From contig SCFE01000011.1 in assembly GCA_004352715.1 (NCBI GenBank), positions 1,700,326 through 1,764,325 of the forward strand: a stretch of 64,000 nucleotides of DNA, in the 5' to 3' direction. The position numbers were made by a program, and so were the translations under genes. Below, piece after piece: positions 9,301 to 21,640 of this stretch (position 1 is its first letter; each line of letters starts with the position of its first letter). The notes beneath the pieces were generated by a model, which saw only the letters and a program-made list of their open reading frames with translations, was not told the origin of the DNA and made no database searches. The DNA comes from Hofstenia miamia (Eukaryota > Xenacoelomorpha > Acoela).

Positions 9301-12300
9301 TATAATGAAAAACAATGCCTATAGAAATCATTAAACAATGGTATAACCTCTACTATAACTTAAAAATTTAAGCAATATTTGAATTAGTACAAGTGATAAA
9401 AGCAAAGACATTAAATTCATGGATCAAAGGCATGCCAATGTTTGTATGCATAGATGCATTTTGAAATCTAAATTGTACCATCAGCTTTACATGTAGGCAT
9501 ATTTTGAGATTATTATCAATACAAAGTATCAGCTCAAATGAGGCTAACAATTTAAATAAGATATTTCCACCATCATTTTTGTTTAGATTGTTGACTATGA
9601 CTCCACTAAATATATGAATTTGACCAACCAAATTAACAATAATTGTTCTAGACAAGCATGATTTAATGCCATGTTATGCAAGATAACAAAAATAAACACA
9701 TAAAATTATTAAGGACACTATAATCTCAATTATTGATTGAAAATAGGAAACTTATTTGTTTTGAGAATAAATTCACCCAAGCATTGCTGTGCAAATCTTG
9801 AGTGCTGAATAAAAACCCAAATTTATATGCATATTTGGTAAAATTCAATATTAAAATAATGTGAAACTAAAGCATCCATTTCATAGCTAAACATAAAAGA
9901 TGGGTAGATATTGACTGAGCTTTCATTATAATTTACCAGAATCATCATGATTTTGATCTATTCTTTAACATGAAAATAAAAAAATAGATTTTCTAATACA
10001 AAGCCATGTTATCCATAATAAAACAACTAATTAAAACAAATATCTGAAGCAGCTATTTTTCAATAGATGTAATTCATTAGATAGTGTAGTATATTTGCAT
10101 CAAAGTTGTAAAATGACAATTGGTGTTGATTTAATAATATTTGATGATAGTCATTGTACAACTAATGATTTAATATCTATTTATATTTTGATTGGCCACT
10201 CATATGAGGAATCCATTTTGTTTGCATAATATAAAAATCAGACATCACAGTATCTTTTGTTAATTTCTTCTGCTATTACTCACCATCTGATAATAAGTGA
10301 GTTGATTGTTTGCTACTATTTGTAAATATGCAGAAAGTGTGAATTATGTTAATTTAAGTATTGCTACCATAGTTTCTAGTTGCATTTGCTATTATAGATT
10401 TCCCCAGCCATATATTTGATTAACCTTTTATTTTAGCATTTTTTGGATAACAGACTTTTTACAAATTGCCCCTTTATCTTTTATTATATTTATTTTATTT
10501 ATGTATTTGATCAGTATGATCAATGCTTAGGGTGTCACTTCAGGCAAGAGGTAAGATAACCTGAGGCTTTAAATGGTCAGATGGCTTGACTCCTTTAGTC
10601 TGAGTGATAGTAGGTATTAGGTATAAGGATGAGTATGGTTAGGAAGCTCAGTTTGCATGTAGCTATAATTGTTGTATTTTCTCTAGTCTAAAATGAGCTG
10701 AGAATTAGGTGTTGGAAATGGTTCATTGCTTTGGCTGGAGGCCTGATTCTTTAAGAAGTTTGAATTAACTTGTTCTCTGAATGCTTGTTACCTATGGAAT
10801 GAACATGCTCTTGTTTTCTAAATAGATAGAAGTACATAATAACTAGTATTTCATTGGTTGTTTTAATATTTCTAAAGGTTGAATGCTTGCTGAGTGTTGA
10901 ACAAGCATTCTACAATAGAACAAAATCTTTAAAAATACAATATCATTTCATTATTTATCAGTTGAATATTTTTTCTTAAATTTCTTTTTGTTGTTAGTTA
11001 ATTTAACATCCCATTTTGAGGTGTTTTGTTTAGTTGATTGTAATCTCCATGGAAACTGGAACATGGTGTTTCTGCACAAAATTCTTTAATTGAATAACAA
11101 AGTAGCCTATATATCAGCTAATGATACATTCTATTTGATAGGATATTAGAAATAATTATTCTAATTTTTTATTGAAAATATAATAAGATTTATGCTGTTG
11201 AATAAATTCTCTTTTGGTTTTACCACCAAATGAATTAACAATGATGCCAGCTTTATACAATTATTCATTCTTAAATCATAAACCAGTCTGTGTTTTTTTA
11301 TTTTTTTATTTCATTTTTGTTATTATTCATTTTTATTGTACATAGTAGTTAATGACACTATTCATTTGAAATATCATTGAAGTATTTTAAAAAAATCAAA
11401 TGAATATAGATTATCTTATCTTATATAAGGCCCTCTCATTTTGTTTGAATTTATGCATATATATTCATGTTGATTTCATTTTTCACAAAAATTGATTGTC
11501 ATGATAACAGTTTTCAAACACTTGTTAATTAAAAATGATTTTCCATGCTTAGCATTTTTCCTGAATTTTCCATTTTCACAATGAATGGTTATCATTCTAA
11601 TAGATCACTTTGTGTTAGCAAATTATTAATGTTACTAGGTATAATGATCAAATGTACAAACTCACATTTCATTGAAATTATTAAATTTGTATCTCTTTAT
11701 GTGATTGTTTGAATATATTCTACCTACCATTGTAAATGAATTAACTATTCATGGCTTTATGCATTTAATAATTTGCTAGCATCATCATAGCTGGCCCTAA
11801 GAGTGCACAAAAACATAGTGAAAGCATAGTATCTATTCTTGTTCAGGTAAAACATCCTACAGAACTGCTTTGGCATAAACAATTTAGAGTAGCAAACAGG
11901 TATAGCAAACTAGAATAACTACTGTGAATATGAACTCCAGTTACATATAAGAATACTTGGTGATTAGTGCAGAAGCAAGACAACAAAGCTGCCACCTAGA
12001 ATGCACCAAAGTCCGGATCAACTAAACCCCAAAACTGAACAGGCTTAAGCAGCTTGTGTAGACAGTTGAGGACGTCCTACATCTGAATATGCACTCTGCT
12101 CACCCCCCCTTCCCCTCCCCTCATCTTCATAGAAGATTTAGCTGCTCATTGCCATCTTAATATAGAGCATATATGAGAGCAACAATAAACTGGGTATTAA
12201 ACCAAAACAATTTATTAAGCATTTGTGCACACAAACTCCCTATTTCAGTAATAAATCCAAATTCTAGAAGAACAAGACAACAACAAAGTAACAACCAAGA

Positions 12301-15300
12301 ATGAGTAAAAATAATGTCAAAGCTCAGTGACAGCTTCAGATACAGAATTGCAGTGTAAAATTAGATAAGAGGTAAAGTTATGCATCAGTTGGTAGTTAAG
12401 TCAATTCACAGCCAGGGGAAACAACTATCCTAGCTGGCTCACACCAAAGAAAAAGAACAAAACCAAATATGGTAACAAGTGATATTTCTGTATAATGTCA
12501 CAATCACCAGGTGGAATCAGATGACCACCTTGGTAAGCACACAAGTTTCATGACTGGAGTACATCTCCAAGCATCAATTCACCTACACACTTCAACAGAA
12601 TAGAGTAGAGAGTTTGACTGATGCTCCAATTTGTTCAGAATCACGTCAGGGTCAGCATGTAGATCATAGGGGTGCTCTGGCTACTCCAGTGGTACTGACA
12701 AATTCAAAGGTTGCAGAGGCTACTATTTTTAGACAGTGACTCATATTCTAACAAAAGAGAGAGCATTGGTAGTTTGCCAATTCAGTAAAGAAAAACAGAA
12801 ACTATCCACCAAGAATATGTTTCCTGCAGCAACCAAATCACACAGCATCATGCCAAAGCCATATCCAGGAAGCCATCCTTACTCACCAAGGTGCTAATTG
12901 TGTGTCTCAAGTATTAATTTCTAGCTCAAATAAACAATTTAGCTCAGAATTCTATTATCTCAGCTCATGTAAATAATAAAACAAAAGGCATGTAGTTACC
13001 ATGCATTCATGTTTGCCAACAGCTTATTATATTTGCAGTGTGTTATTTAAGTGCATGTACAAAAATGAAATTATCAAAATAAAGGTTGTTAATTCCTACA
13101 CATACATGTAGCTGTAACATAAAGCAACCATGATTTGGGCTGCCATCTGTTAAGGCTAGTTGTTGCCCAGACACAGTGGAGTAACTCCCAAATTGTCCCT
13201 GGATCTTAAGCAAAAATTATTAAGTTAAAATCCATATCAAATCTAAAAGGGTTAGCAAAGTCAATTAAATTCAAAAAGCAAATGATGCTGAAGTGAGAAT
13301 AAATTTTATTGTGCATTCACTACAAGTTCCTCACATATTTATAACAATATCTTGAATTATTACCTGGTACATGTTTACAAAACTTCACATGAATTCCCTT
13401 GCAAAATTAAACAAGTAATAACATGTCTGCTCAAATCAAGGGGACAAATAATAAATTGATTGAAATACTGCACTTGAAAATAAGAGAAATTAATATCAAT
13501 AAATTGAAATCAACAAATCAATATGTCATCATAACATAACACTAAATTAGAGTGCAAGATAATCAAAATAATAAAAATAATCAAAATAAGGGCCCTGAGT
13601 GACTCTACAATATTATATTTTCAAAAAATGCATTTCTAAATTTCTCAGAGTGCTGACCCAGGCAACTTGCAGTAGTACAGCTTTGCAAGTTCATTCCATC
13701 AGCACTCTAAAAGATGTAGGGAACTTTACACTAGCTCTTCATGTCATTACTTATTTAATTCTTTTTTCTATCACCTAAATTGCATGAGCTGAGAAAGCAC
13801 TGAGTGTAGGTTTTACTTGCACATAGGGCATGCTATGCACCCAAGAACACATAGGCTTTCTCTCTCTCTTTAAACATAGGGCTCTAGTCCAATGTGACTC
13901 TTTCTGTGAGGTTATCTGTATCAGGTTGGCTGAATGTGGCCACACCCTTCCTTTTACCTGATCTTCCATACTACTTTAATGCATAGGTGTAAGGTTGCCC
14001 CTTATCAGAGTTAGGTTAGCTATATAACTGCAACATCAGCAAATCATGCTGCTGAAGGCACCAGATTTCATGCTGATGCCACAATAATGAATTTCAAGTT
14101 CCATATAGAACATGTTTTTCATTTGACATGTATTTTATGTGAAGTCATAATTTCATGTCTTCTAATGGGTGACAAGGATTATGTTTCATTGATTACCTGT
14201 GGTGTTCAGATTCTTTACTTTGATAGTTGTGATGTTGTGTCCCCTGGATATTAATAATTGCACCAACAGCAAATTTACATATTTTAGTTATCATTTAACA
14301 TCTTATTTAGAATACATGTACAATTGGTTTTGCTAGAATAACTGCAATATTGTATTTGATTACATTTGTGGGGTTATGATTTTTCAGAGATCCCTGAATC
14401 TAGAGATCTACTCCAATTCTACTCAATACTTGATTGATGGAATTTTGCCTTAAGAGATTTTATCAATAAATTATTCAATAATTCCTTTCTTTTTCAAGTT
14501 GAGCTCTGTCCCTTAGCTCCCTGACTGATAATTTACTTAAAACCTTAGTCACTATAGGTGAGAGGGTAGCATATGTACAGCCTATGTGATAAGCATAGAG
14601 TCTGCAAAACAACATAATGCTTAGATAATTACAGTTTAGCATACTTCAAGCTTGTTGCTTATAACCTTAGAAATATATTGCATTTGCATTTAATTAGCAT
14701 ATTGGTACAGTACATTAATATAACATAATTTTGTAATTTAATTAAAAGAACAGCTATATGTAAAGGTAAAATGAGTAAAAAGCTTCTCAAATGTACTGAT
14801 TTAATCTATTCTTATTCTTGGAGCCAAGTTAGAAGCATCCCTTTACAACACTAGTATCTAGTCTGAGATAACTTAGGCTTGCATCAGTTTAGGTAGTAGG
14901 AATTTAAAAACAAGATTTAGTATAATAATGTAGGTTGTAACTTCTATAAGTAATTCACAATCACTAATGAAACTGTGGCAGCAGAGTTTCTAGAAATAGA
15001 CAAATAACAATATTCAGAATACAATTCCAACTTTTATCCAGATTTCGCCTTGAATGCTGCTTTTCCTTTCATTGAGAAAGTTGTATAGATTTAGAATAAT
15101 TGCATGTATATCATTGGAATGATGTAGTTTTACAATAATCATATTTAGTTTATTCATAAAATTATATTGATTGCAAATCTTATCAAACCATATTATAAAT
15201 TATATGTACTATATTTTAAATGTTTGGAACTTATGTATAGTAAAGACAATATGAATGTTTTTGAAGTGCTATTATTGCAAAAAGAAATTATTAAATGAAT

Positions 15301-17760
15301 TGCAATTATTGAATAATTTCCATATCATTGTTATCTCCATAGTGAAGTTCACTTAGTTATTGGCATGATACTATTACAACAAAAAAGTGGTTTAAATTAC
15401 AAAATACAAAAGTTTAAATATTATATCTCTAATTAATTTCTGTGTGTGAAATGCCTTGTAATAATCATTTAATAACAATACTTTTGTCAATGTTATATTT
15501 ATAAATCCTGTGCCCATTTAAATTAGAATCCTATTGGCAATCACCTTCAAGAGTTCAGCTTCTGGTTTCATCTCTGTACATCTAAAGAGATTGATTAATT
15601 AATAAGATGACAATGCAGTTGCAATCTAATTAGTACACACATATCTATATAGGTTTTCAGCAGTTCTTAAAATTAGTTAGATTTGCAATAAATAATTTAA
15701 TCATTGGCTAAATTTGAGGCAATTTCTCATCTAAAGAATCAGATTAAGGCTTATACTTGGATTTGCAAATGCTTATGTAAATTTCTTCTTAATAATATGC
15801 ATTAGAACTAATGTAAGCTTGTGCTACTTAAAGCATTATAGTTAAATATATTCACATAAAAATTATATGCATGTTTACAAAACTTTTGTAATATATACAT
15901 TCTATAAATGTTAAATTGTATATATATATAACTGACCTGCAAAGCCACTCTGTCCTTTCATTGTGAATGTTGTATACATTATAGCTTTGCGTGAATTATA
16001 TATATATCATTTGAATAACAGTCATGTATACATTTGTTTTCATTCAAAATGTTGAATCATTTGAGACTAGGCATTTACTATTATCCACAAAGCTTTGGAA
16101 AAATCTTATGAAAGCTAATATTTGGAATTACATTCATCATTGAAATGAACATATAAATTCAATTCAGGTGTTTGGGATCCTCCACTAGATCATTAATATA
16201 TTTCAAATTTGTTAGATCATTATGTATTGTTTTTAAATGACTGATTGCAATTAACTTAGATGAAGAGATATATCATCTGAGAATTTGGATGAGAATGAAT
16301 GAAGAAAATCCTTTCTTACAAGTTTTTATGTTATCAAAATTACACCAGCTTTGATGGGTAAAAGTTAAACAAGATAGATTATATTATGATTATGTTTCAT
16401 TAAAAACACAGTGTAAACTAACTTTTCCTTAACCTTTCTTAAAGTTCCCTCTGTTTCAATGCTTAAGTTGCAAAACACAATCCTGATAAATTTGAAGTAA
16501 AATTTTAAAGGGAAACTAAGCTAGATAATTTTGTGTCTTCCCCAGAACTGTTGTAAAACATTCAAATCTATTTCTTGAAGAGAAAATTATGTTTTTACTG
16601 TAAGTATGCAATCCTACACATCAATAAGTAAGAATGGGTTGCCACAGAATGTGATGCTATATCTCATGTCTTATTCTTTTTGCACACTTTATATTGGGGA
16701 AATTTTCTAATTGATTACTGTTGGCTAGCATACTTACAAAGATGATCAGCTTTACATCTCATTTGATTGTTGATTCTGAGGAAATTAAGGATAAAATATC
16801 TTCAAGGCTTTGGTTGAGTAGATTATTTCAGTGTATTGATTAGTTAATAAAAAACTGAATTTGTTTTACTTGGTACTCAGCAAAGGCTGTCAATGGTGTC
16901 AAGTTTGCCTAGCTTATGTATTATGGTGATAGTTGCTTGGAATATTTAAAGAAGATATGAATCTTGGTTGTGTCATCAAAATCTTAATATGAATGATCAT
17001 TAGTGCTGAATTAATCATAGTTTTTCTCTTATTTTGACCATCAATGAATAATCTAAGATATTGTATGAAGAATATAGTAATTAATTTCAAATAATAATTA
17101 TCTAATATATTTGATGAGGTACCATTTTTGATTATGTCTTAAATGGCTCCCTCTGTTGAAACAATAAGCAGTGTAAGTGGCATTAAAGGATGGAACTAGC
17201 AGATCTTCAGAGATGTTTGTAATATTTCTTTGTGTTGATGGCCATGTGTAAAATCATAATTTCATTTTACACAGAAATTCAATTTGCCCAGGCAAGACTG
17301 CATTTTTAAGTAAATCATTAATAGTAAATATTGCCATAATTTTTATTAAAATATAAGTGGTAGTTAGAATTATTGTAGTATGTACTAGCCAAACAAAAAT
17401 GTCATAATATGTTTGTTGATCATTAAAAAAATATAATCTGTGAACTATAATAATAAATAAATGAAACAAGAATAAATGTTTTCAGCCTGGAATGAGTTAG
17501 CAATTGAAGATCTCAGAAAAAATTCATTATTGTAATCAAGTTGAAAAATAAAAATATAAAAACTTGGAACTTGAAATTTTCTTCAAAAAATACTAACTCA
17601 AAACTTAAAAACTCAAATGATATGAACAATACAATATACACATGACATCATTATAGTTTTTGGCATTTAAGAGGTCAGAAATAACAAAATTTAAAATTAT
17701 AATGGGATTAAAACAAAATCTGTAATATTGTAAAATCAAGGAAATTTTAAAAACTGGAAA
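9301..17760. other. CpG desert, non-coding, about 8.5 kb
   Basis: Read line by line, I find only about five CpG dinucleotides here (near 12014, 12073, 12644, 15046 and 15990), while TG and CA are common and GC content is not unusual. CpG returns abruptly at about 17770. Depletion may begin already near 8740. No open frame over 100 codons and no known gene was seen. Around 11340-11430 a sequence ending in ATCTTATCTTATATAA resembles the LINE tail at 5938. A C-rich tract sits near 12100-12120. What the block is remains unknown; see the findings. Confidence 0.8.
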
Positions 17761-18134
17761 TCTTTTTTTTGCAAATTTCGCTAGTGATTATAGAAAAATT
17801 AGATAGTTTAAAGCATTTCAAAATGTTATGAAAATCCCAATTTGCCGAAATGTTATTTATCAATATTTATTTCGCAAACTAATATCATCAAAATTTAGAT
17901 TCAAACTGATCCTAGTCAGAGCCTGAAAATTCATGGCGCGAATAAATGTATCATGCGTTATTCGTAATATGTAATATGGTTTTTCTTAATTGTGATGTAA
18001 GTACTTATTTCAAGAACTATGTACGTATCAGCAGGTGTTGATGTACGTTTGGAATGTATGCATATATTCGGTTCAGTAATCTTTGAATACCTTAGAAAGT
18101 AGCATTTTGCCATGAAAATACGATTGATTTATTA
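17761..18134. other. CpG-containing flank right of the desert
   Basis: CpG frequency is normal again (for example GGCGCG near 17935). No gene seen. Confidence 0.5.
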
Positions 18135-18142
18135 CCCATCAT

Positions 18143-19212
18143 AGGCGAAAGTGAAGACGGGGAAACGGTTCAAAATGGCACAGTTTAATGCGATTAAAAA
18201 CCAAATATTAATTAAAACTATGCTAAATAACAAACAATTATAGTATAGATGAGGGTACACGCGGATAAAATAAACACTAATACAAGGTAAAAAACGAGAA
18301 ATGCAATAACATACGTAAAAAGCTTAAAAAATAATGTATCTAGATCAATAACTTTTCATAACCAAATTCGTAGCCCGCGGTATATTTTTAATGAGAATAG
18401 AAAACTTAAAATTCATAAAATAATTATTATTTAACAAATTACACGATCTAAAAGTATATTCTATTATATATATAGATATAGATGTACATTTATGTATATC
18501 TATACATTTTTTAGTGTAAATCAAATCTTTACTTGATTTTTAAATAAATTGGAAATTTCAGAGAATTTGTTCTGCCGATAAGTATTTTATTTTATATTTT
18601 ATTTACCGATTAGTACCGAATTTATAGCAGCGTGACCACGTTGCATACATTTTTAATGCTAATATTGTTATAAATATATTTTGAATAGTACTGATGTACA
18701 GTATTGGTGGGTGCAATAACCATGGACCTGTCAATATGAAATTGTTACTGAAAATTTAAATATATTTACTCAGTGTTATATGCATTTAGTATAACGTATA
18801 AACTTATATATTTCCATACTTTTTGAACATGTAATTGGGACTCAACATAGGGCCTTTTATAATCGAAGCATGTAGTGCAAGAACCCATTTTGTGCTAATT
18901 AATTTAAAACAAGAAATTGCCTTTTTGATTTTAATTTCGTGTAGTATTGGTTTTCGGATTCGAATTGTAAATGTAATAGTTTGTTATTTAGCATAGTTTT
19001 AATTAATATTTGGTTTTTAATCGCATTAGACTGTGCCGTTTTGAACAGTCTTCTTTACCGTTTTGTACGTCTTGACGTTTTCTGAAAATTTGAGGGGTAG
19101 ATGAGTTTTGTGTAAACTGCAACATATTAATTAAGAATTGCTTAAAAAATTGCGTAAAAACATTACCGTCTTCAATCCGTCCTCATCCGTGTTCCCCGTT
19201 TTCACTTTCGCC
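18143..19212. mobile_element. 1.07-kb inverted-repeat DNA transposon with 8-bp target duplication
   Basis: The left end AGGCGAAAGTGAAGACGGGG is matched in inverted orientation by the right end, which reads CCCCGTTTTCACTTTCGCC. A long inner inverted repeat follows (about 18166-18240 with 18970-19046, containing GTTTAATGCGATTAAAAACC), offset by ~120 extra bases on the right. CCCATCAT flanks both sides (18135-18142 and 19213-19220). No transposase frame is seen, so it is non-autonomous. The 8-bp duplication fits hAT, P or Merlin type; I cannot choose. Confidence 0.8.
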
Positions 19213-19220
19213 CCCATCAT

Positions 19221-20674
19221 ATCACCTAGGTAAAAGAACTTTTAGTGTTTAAACTATAAAATTTATTCAGGTTGGCTTTTTTGGCACCGCTAAAAATGAT
19301 ATGTTCGTTAACTAAAAGTGTCAATATAAAGTAAAACTGGTTTTAGAAATTTTTGGGTTATATTGCAAATTGCTTAATTTTTTAAGGCATGTAAAAATAT
19401 GTTCGCATACCCACTATCTCGAAAGGCTACGTATGTGTATGAATACCGTGCATACTTTGACGATGCTTGAAAAAACATCATATAGTATTCTTTATGCACT
19501 TGTGATACAAATCCGTGGCTTCATATACAGGTCCTGGATTTTGGTATGATTTACGCCTGATGTAATTCAACTGATAGTTTAATATAACATGCAATTGTAA
19601 TCATATTCCTGTTAGACATATTTTGCATTTGTTTGCCAAATAACTTTGTCATGCATTTTGACAAAATCCTGCAGAAATCCATCATATTGTAATCTACTGC
19701 AGCATAGTAAATATTTAGCATACATTGAAATATTTTTAAGAATTATACATGTGATTTTACTTTATTAAGCTATTTAGTCAAATGGTATTGTGACTTTTGG
19801 TATTTTAAGGAAATATTTATTTATTAGTATTTATACTGTGGCTTTAACAAAGCGCTAAAACAAATAAATAAAATAAAAATCTCTAGCCTCTTTTTAAACT
19901 CCTTGTGCGATGCTAATTTTCTTAATCATCAGGCAGATTACTCCTCATCATAGGATAAAAATGGCGAAATGCATTACCATCTACTCTCAGTTTCCTAGAA
20001 TGATTAGGTATGATACGCACAACATTGCTCAGTCTATCACAGAACCTAGGCGTATCTCAATATGCAGTTTCTTAGTATGTCAAGATGTGGAACATGTTCC
20101 ATGTTGAGCAAAGACAACGAGCACAACAATTCTGAATTCTTTGTAATCTAGAGGATTCACTAATACCAATAAACAAGCAATTACCATAGTCCAGTTTGCA
20201 ATATAAGTATGAGCTAGTGACTTGGCCATATGAAACTATATCGGTGAACGATCAGAGCTTGATATGTTCCTGCACAAATAACGAAGAACAAACCAGGAAT
20301 CACAAATTTCTGAATGTCTCCCATGTTAGCAATGAAATTTAACCAACTCGGAAACTATAAGGGTTAACATCATCCTTGTTAGATGAAAACCACAAAAACT
20401 TTATCATTAAATGAAAGGCCATTCATAATCAATCAACTTCTGACCAATTCAATGCATTTTCTGCTCTTTCATAAAAAATAAGTGTAACATCGGTCGGTAG
20501 TTGGTCGTTATTTATCGGACAGCTCACACGCATACGTGTTTACTAGTGACTAGTTGTTTGTATGTTTGTACATATTGTTAATATGCATTGTATATACGAC
20601 ACCCCAAAGCATCTGTAAAGAGAGAAGAAAGTTCAATTGTGTTCCTTGTTACTAAGTTAGAATAACTGTTTGGT
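19221..20674. other. No gene recognised
   Basis: AT-rich with scattered CpG. Short open frames here show no family features. Confidence 0.4.
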
Positions 20675-21640
20675 CTAGTCAATGTTCACATCAGCGGCCT
20701 TCTGCTTTGACATTAAGTCCTCTGGCATAGTTCTCTCTAGATTCAACCCAGTGATTCTACATAAGTTGGAAATCATTTGAAAAAGAGAATCGAAAAACAT
20801 TGTCAAATTTGGATTTGATAGTGGGGCTACATAGCATGTGAATAGGCAAGGTCCTAACAAACAACCTTGAGGAACATCACAATCTAAATGACATGTTTCA
20901 GACATAGAATTTGAACCATTGACAACAAACGTAAGCCTCTGGAGGTAAGATTCAAACCATTTCAATGCCGTTCCTCCGACAACAAGGAAACTAGAACAAT
21001 AAATAGTGATTTACAGTATCAAATGCCGCAGATAAGTCAGTTTACACCAATAAGCAGCTGAGTCCCAAGTCATTGGAAGATTAAAGCGATCATTAACAGC
21101 AACAAAACATGTTTCAGTAGAATGTTCAGCTTTGTAGGAATTTTGAAATTGATCAAGTAGGTTATTCTTTTTAAAATGATTTAGTAGCCTATTGTAGAAT
21201 CAATGGGTTGACTATAGCGTGAACTGGACCATAGAACTTAATGTCAAGGCAGAAGGTTGCCTAGGTGAACATTAACTAGAGCAACCCTGATTCTAACTAA
21301 GCAAGTAACTGTTGTTCTCTTTACAATATAAAGTAGCACCTTATTTACAATTTAACATATTTACAAGCATGAGAAAACACTAGACTGGCCGATAATTAAT
21401 GACCAGCACCGACTGACGTTACGCTATGATAAACAATATTTTCTAGAATCTTGGCGCAAAAAGTAGTGAGAGAAATTGGACGCCAATTGCTAGGTTTAAG
21501 AGGATCGGATTCGCTGGTCTTAGGTATAGGAACAACATTAGACTTTTTGAAGTAATTAGGAAAGTAACCTTCATTTAAAGAATTATTAACTAACTCAAGA
21601 ATGAATGACACAATAGGGGATCTAGCTCTGAGATATTCAT
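20675..21640 (-). pseudogene. LINE reverse transcriptase pseudogene, family 3
   Basis: Reading the minus strand from 21611: SLNEGYFPNYFKKSNVVPI and NWRPISLTTFCAKILE (RT blocks 0-2). After about 200 bp of unrelated sequence come FQNSYKAEHSTETC and LTDLSAAFDTVNHYLL, then WFESYLQRLTFVVN and DVPQGCLLGPCLFTCYVAPL (20965 downward). The frame then jumps past the expected YADD block to an unrelated-looking tail. So it carries frameshifts, an internal insertion, and loss of the catalytic Asp pair. The motif set is of Jockey/CR1 type. Confidence 0.75.

Noticed and set aside
9368-9655. 95-codon minus-strand open frame at the start of the CpG desert
   Set aside because: No recognisable domain. Chance open frames of this size occur in AT-rich DNA, so it is not listed as a gene.
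13775-13969. 64-codon minus-strand frame in the CpG desert
   Set aside because: No motif and no splice context.
20490-20660. Possible solo LTR (TGTAACATCGG start, AAGTTAGAATAAC end)
   Set aside because: No matching second LTR, no target duplication and no clear CA terminus could be found.
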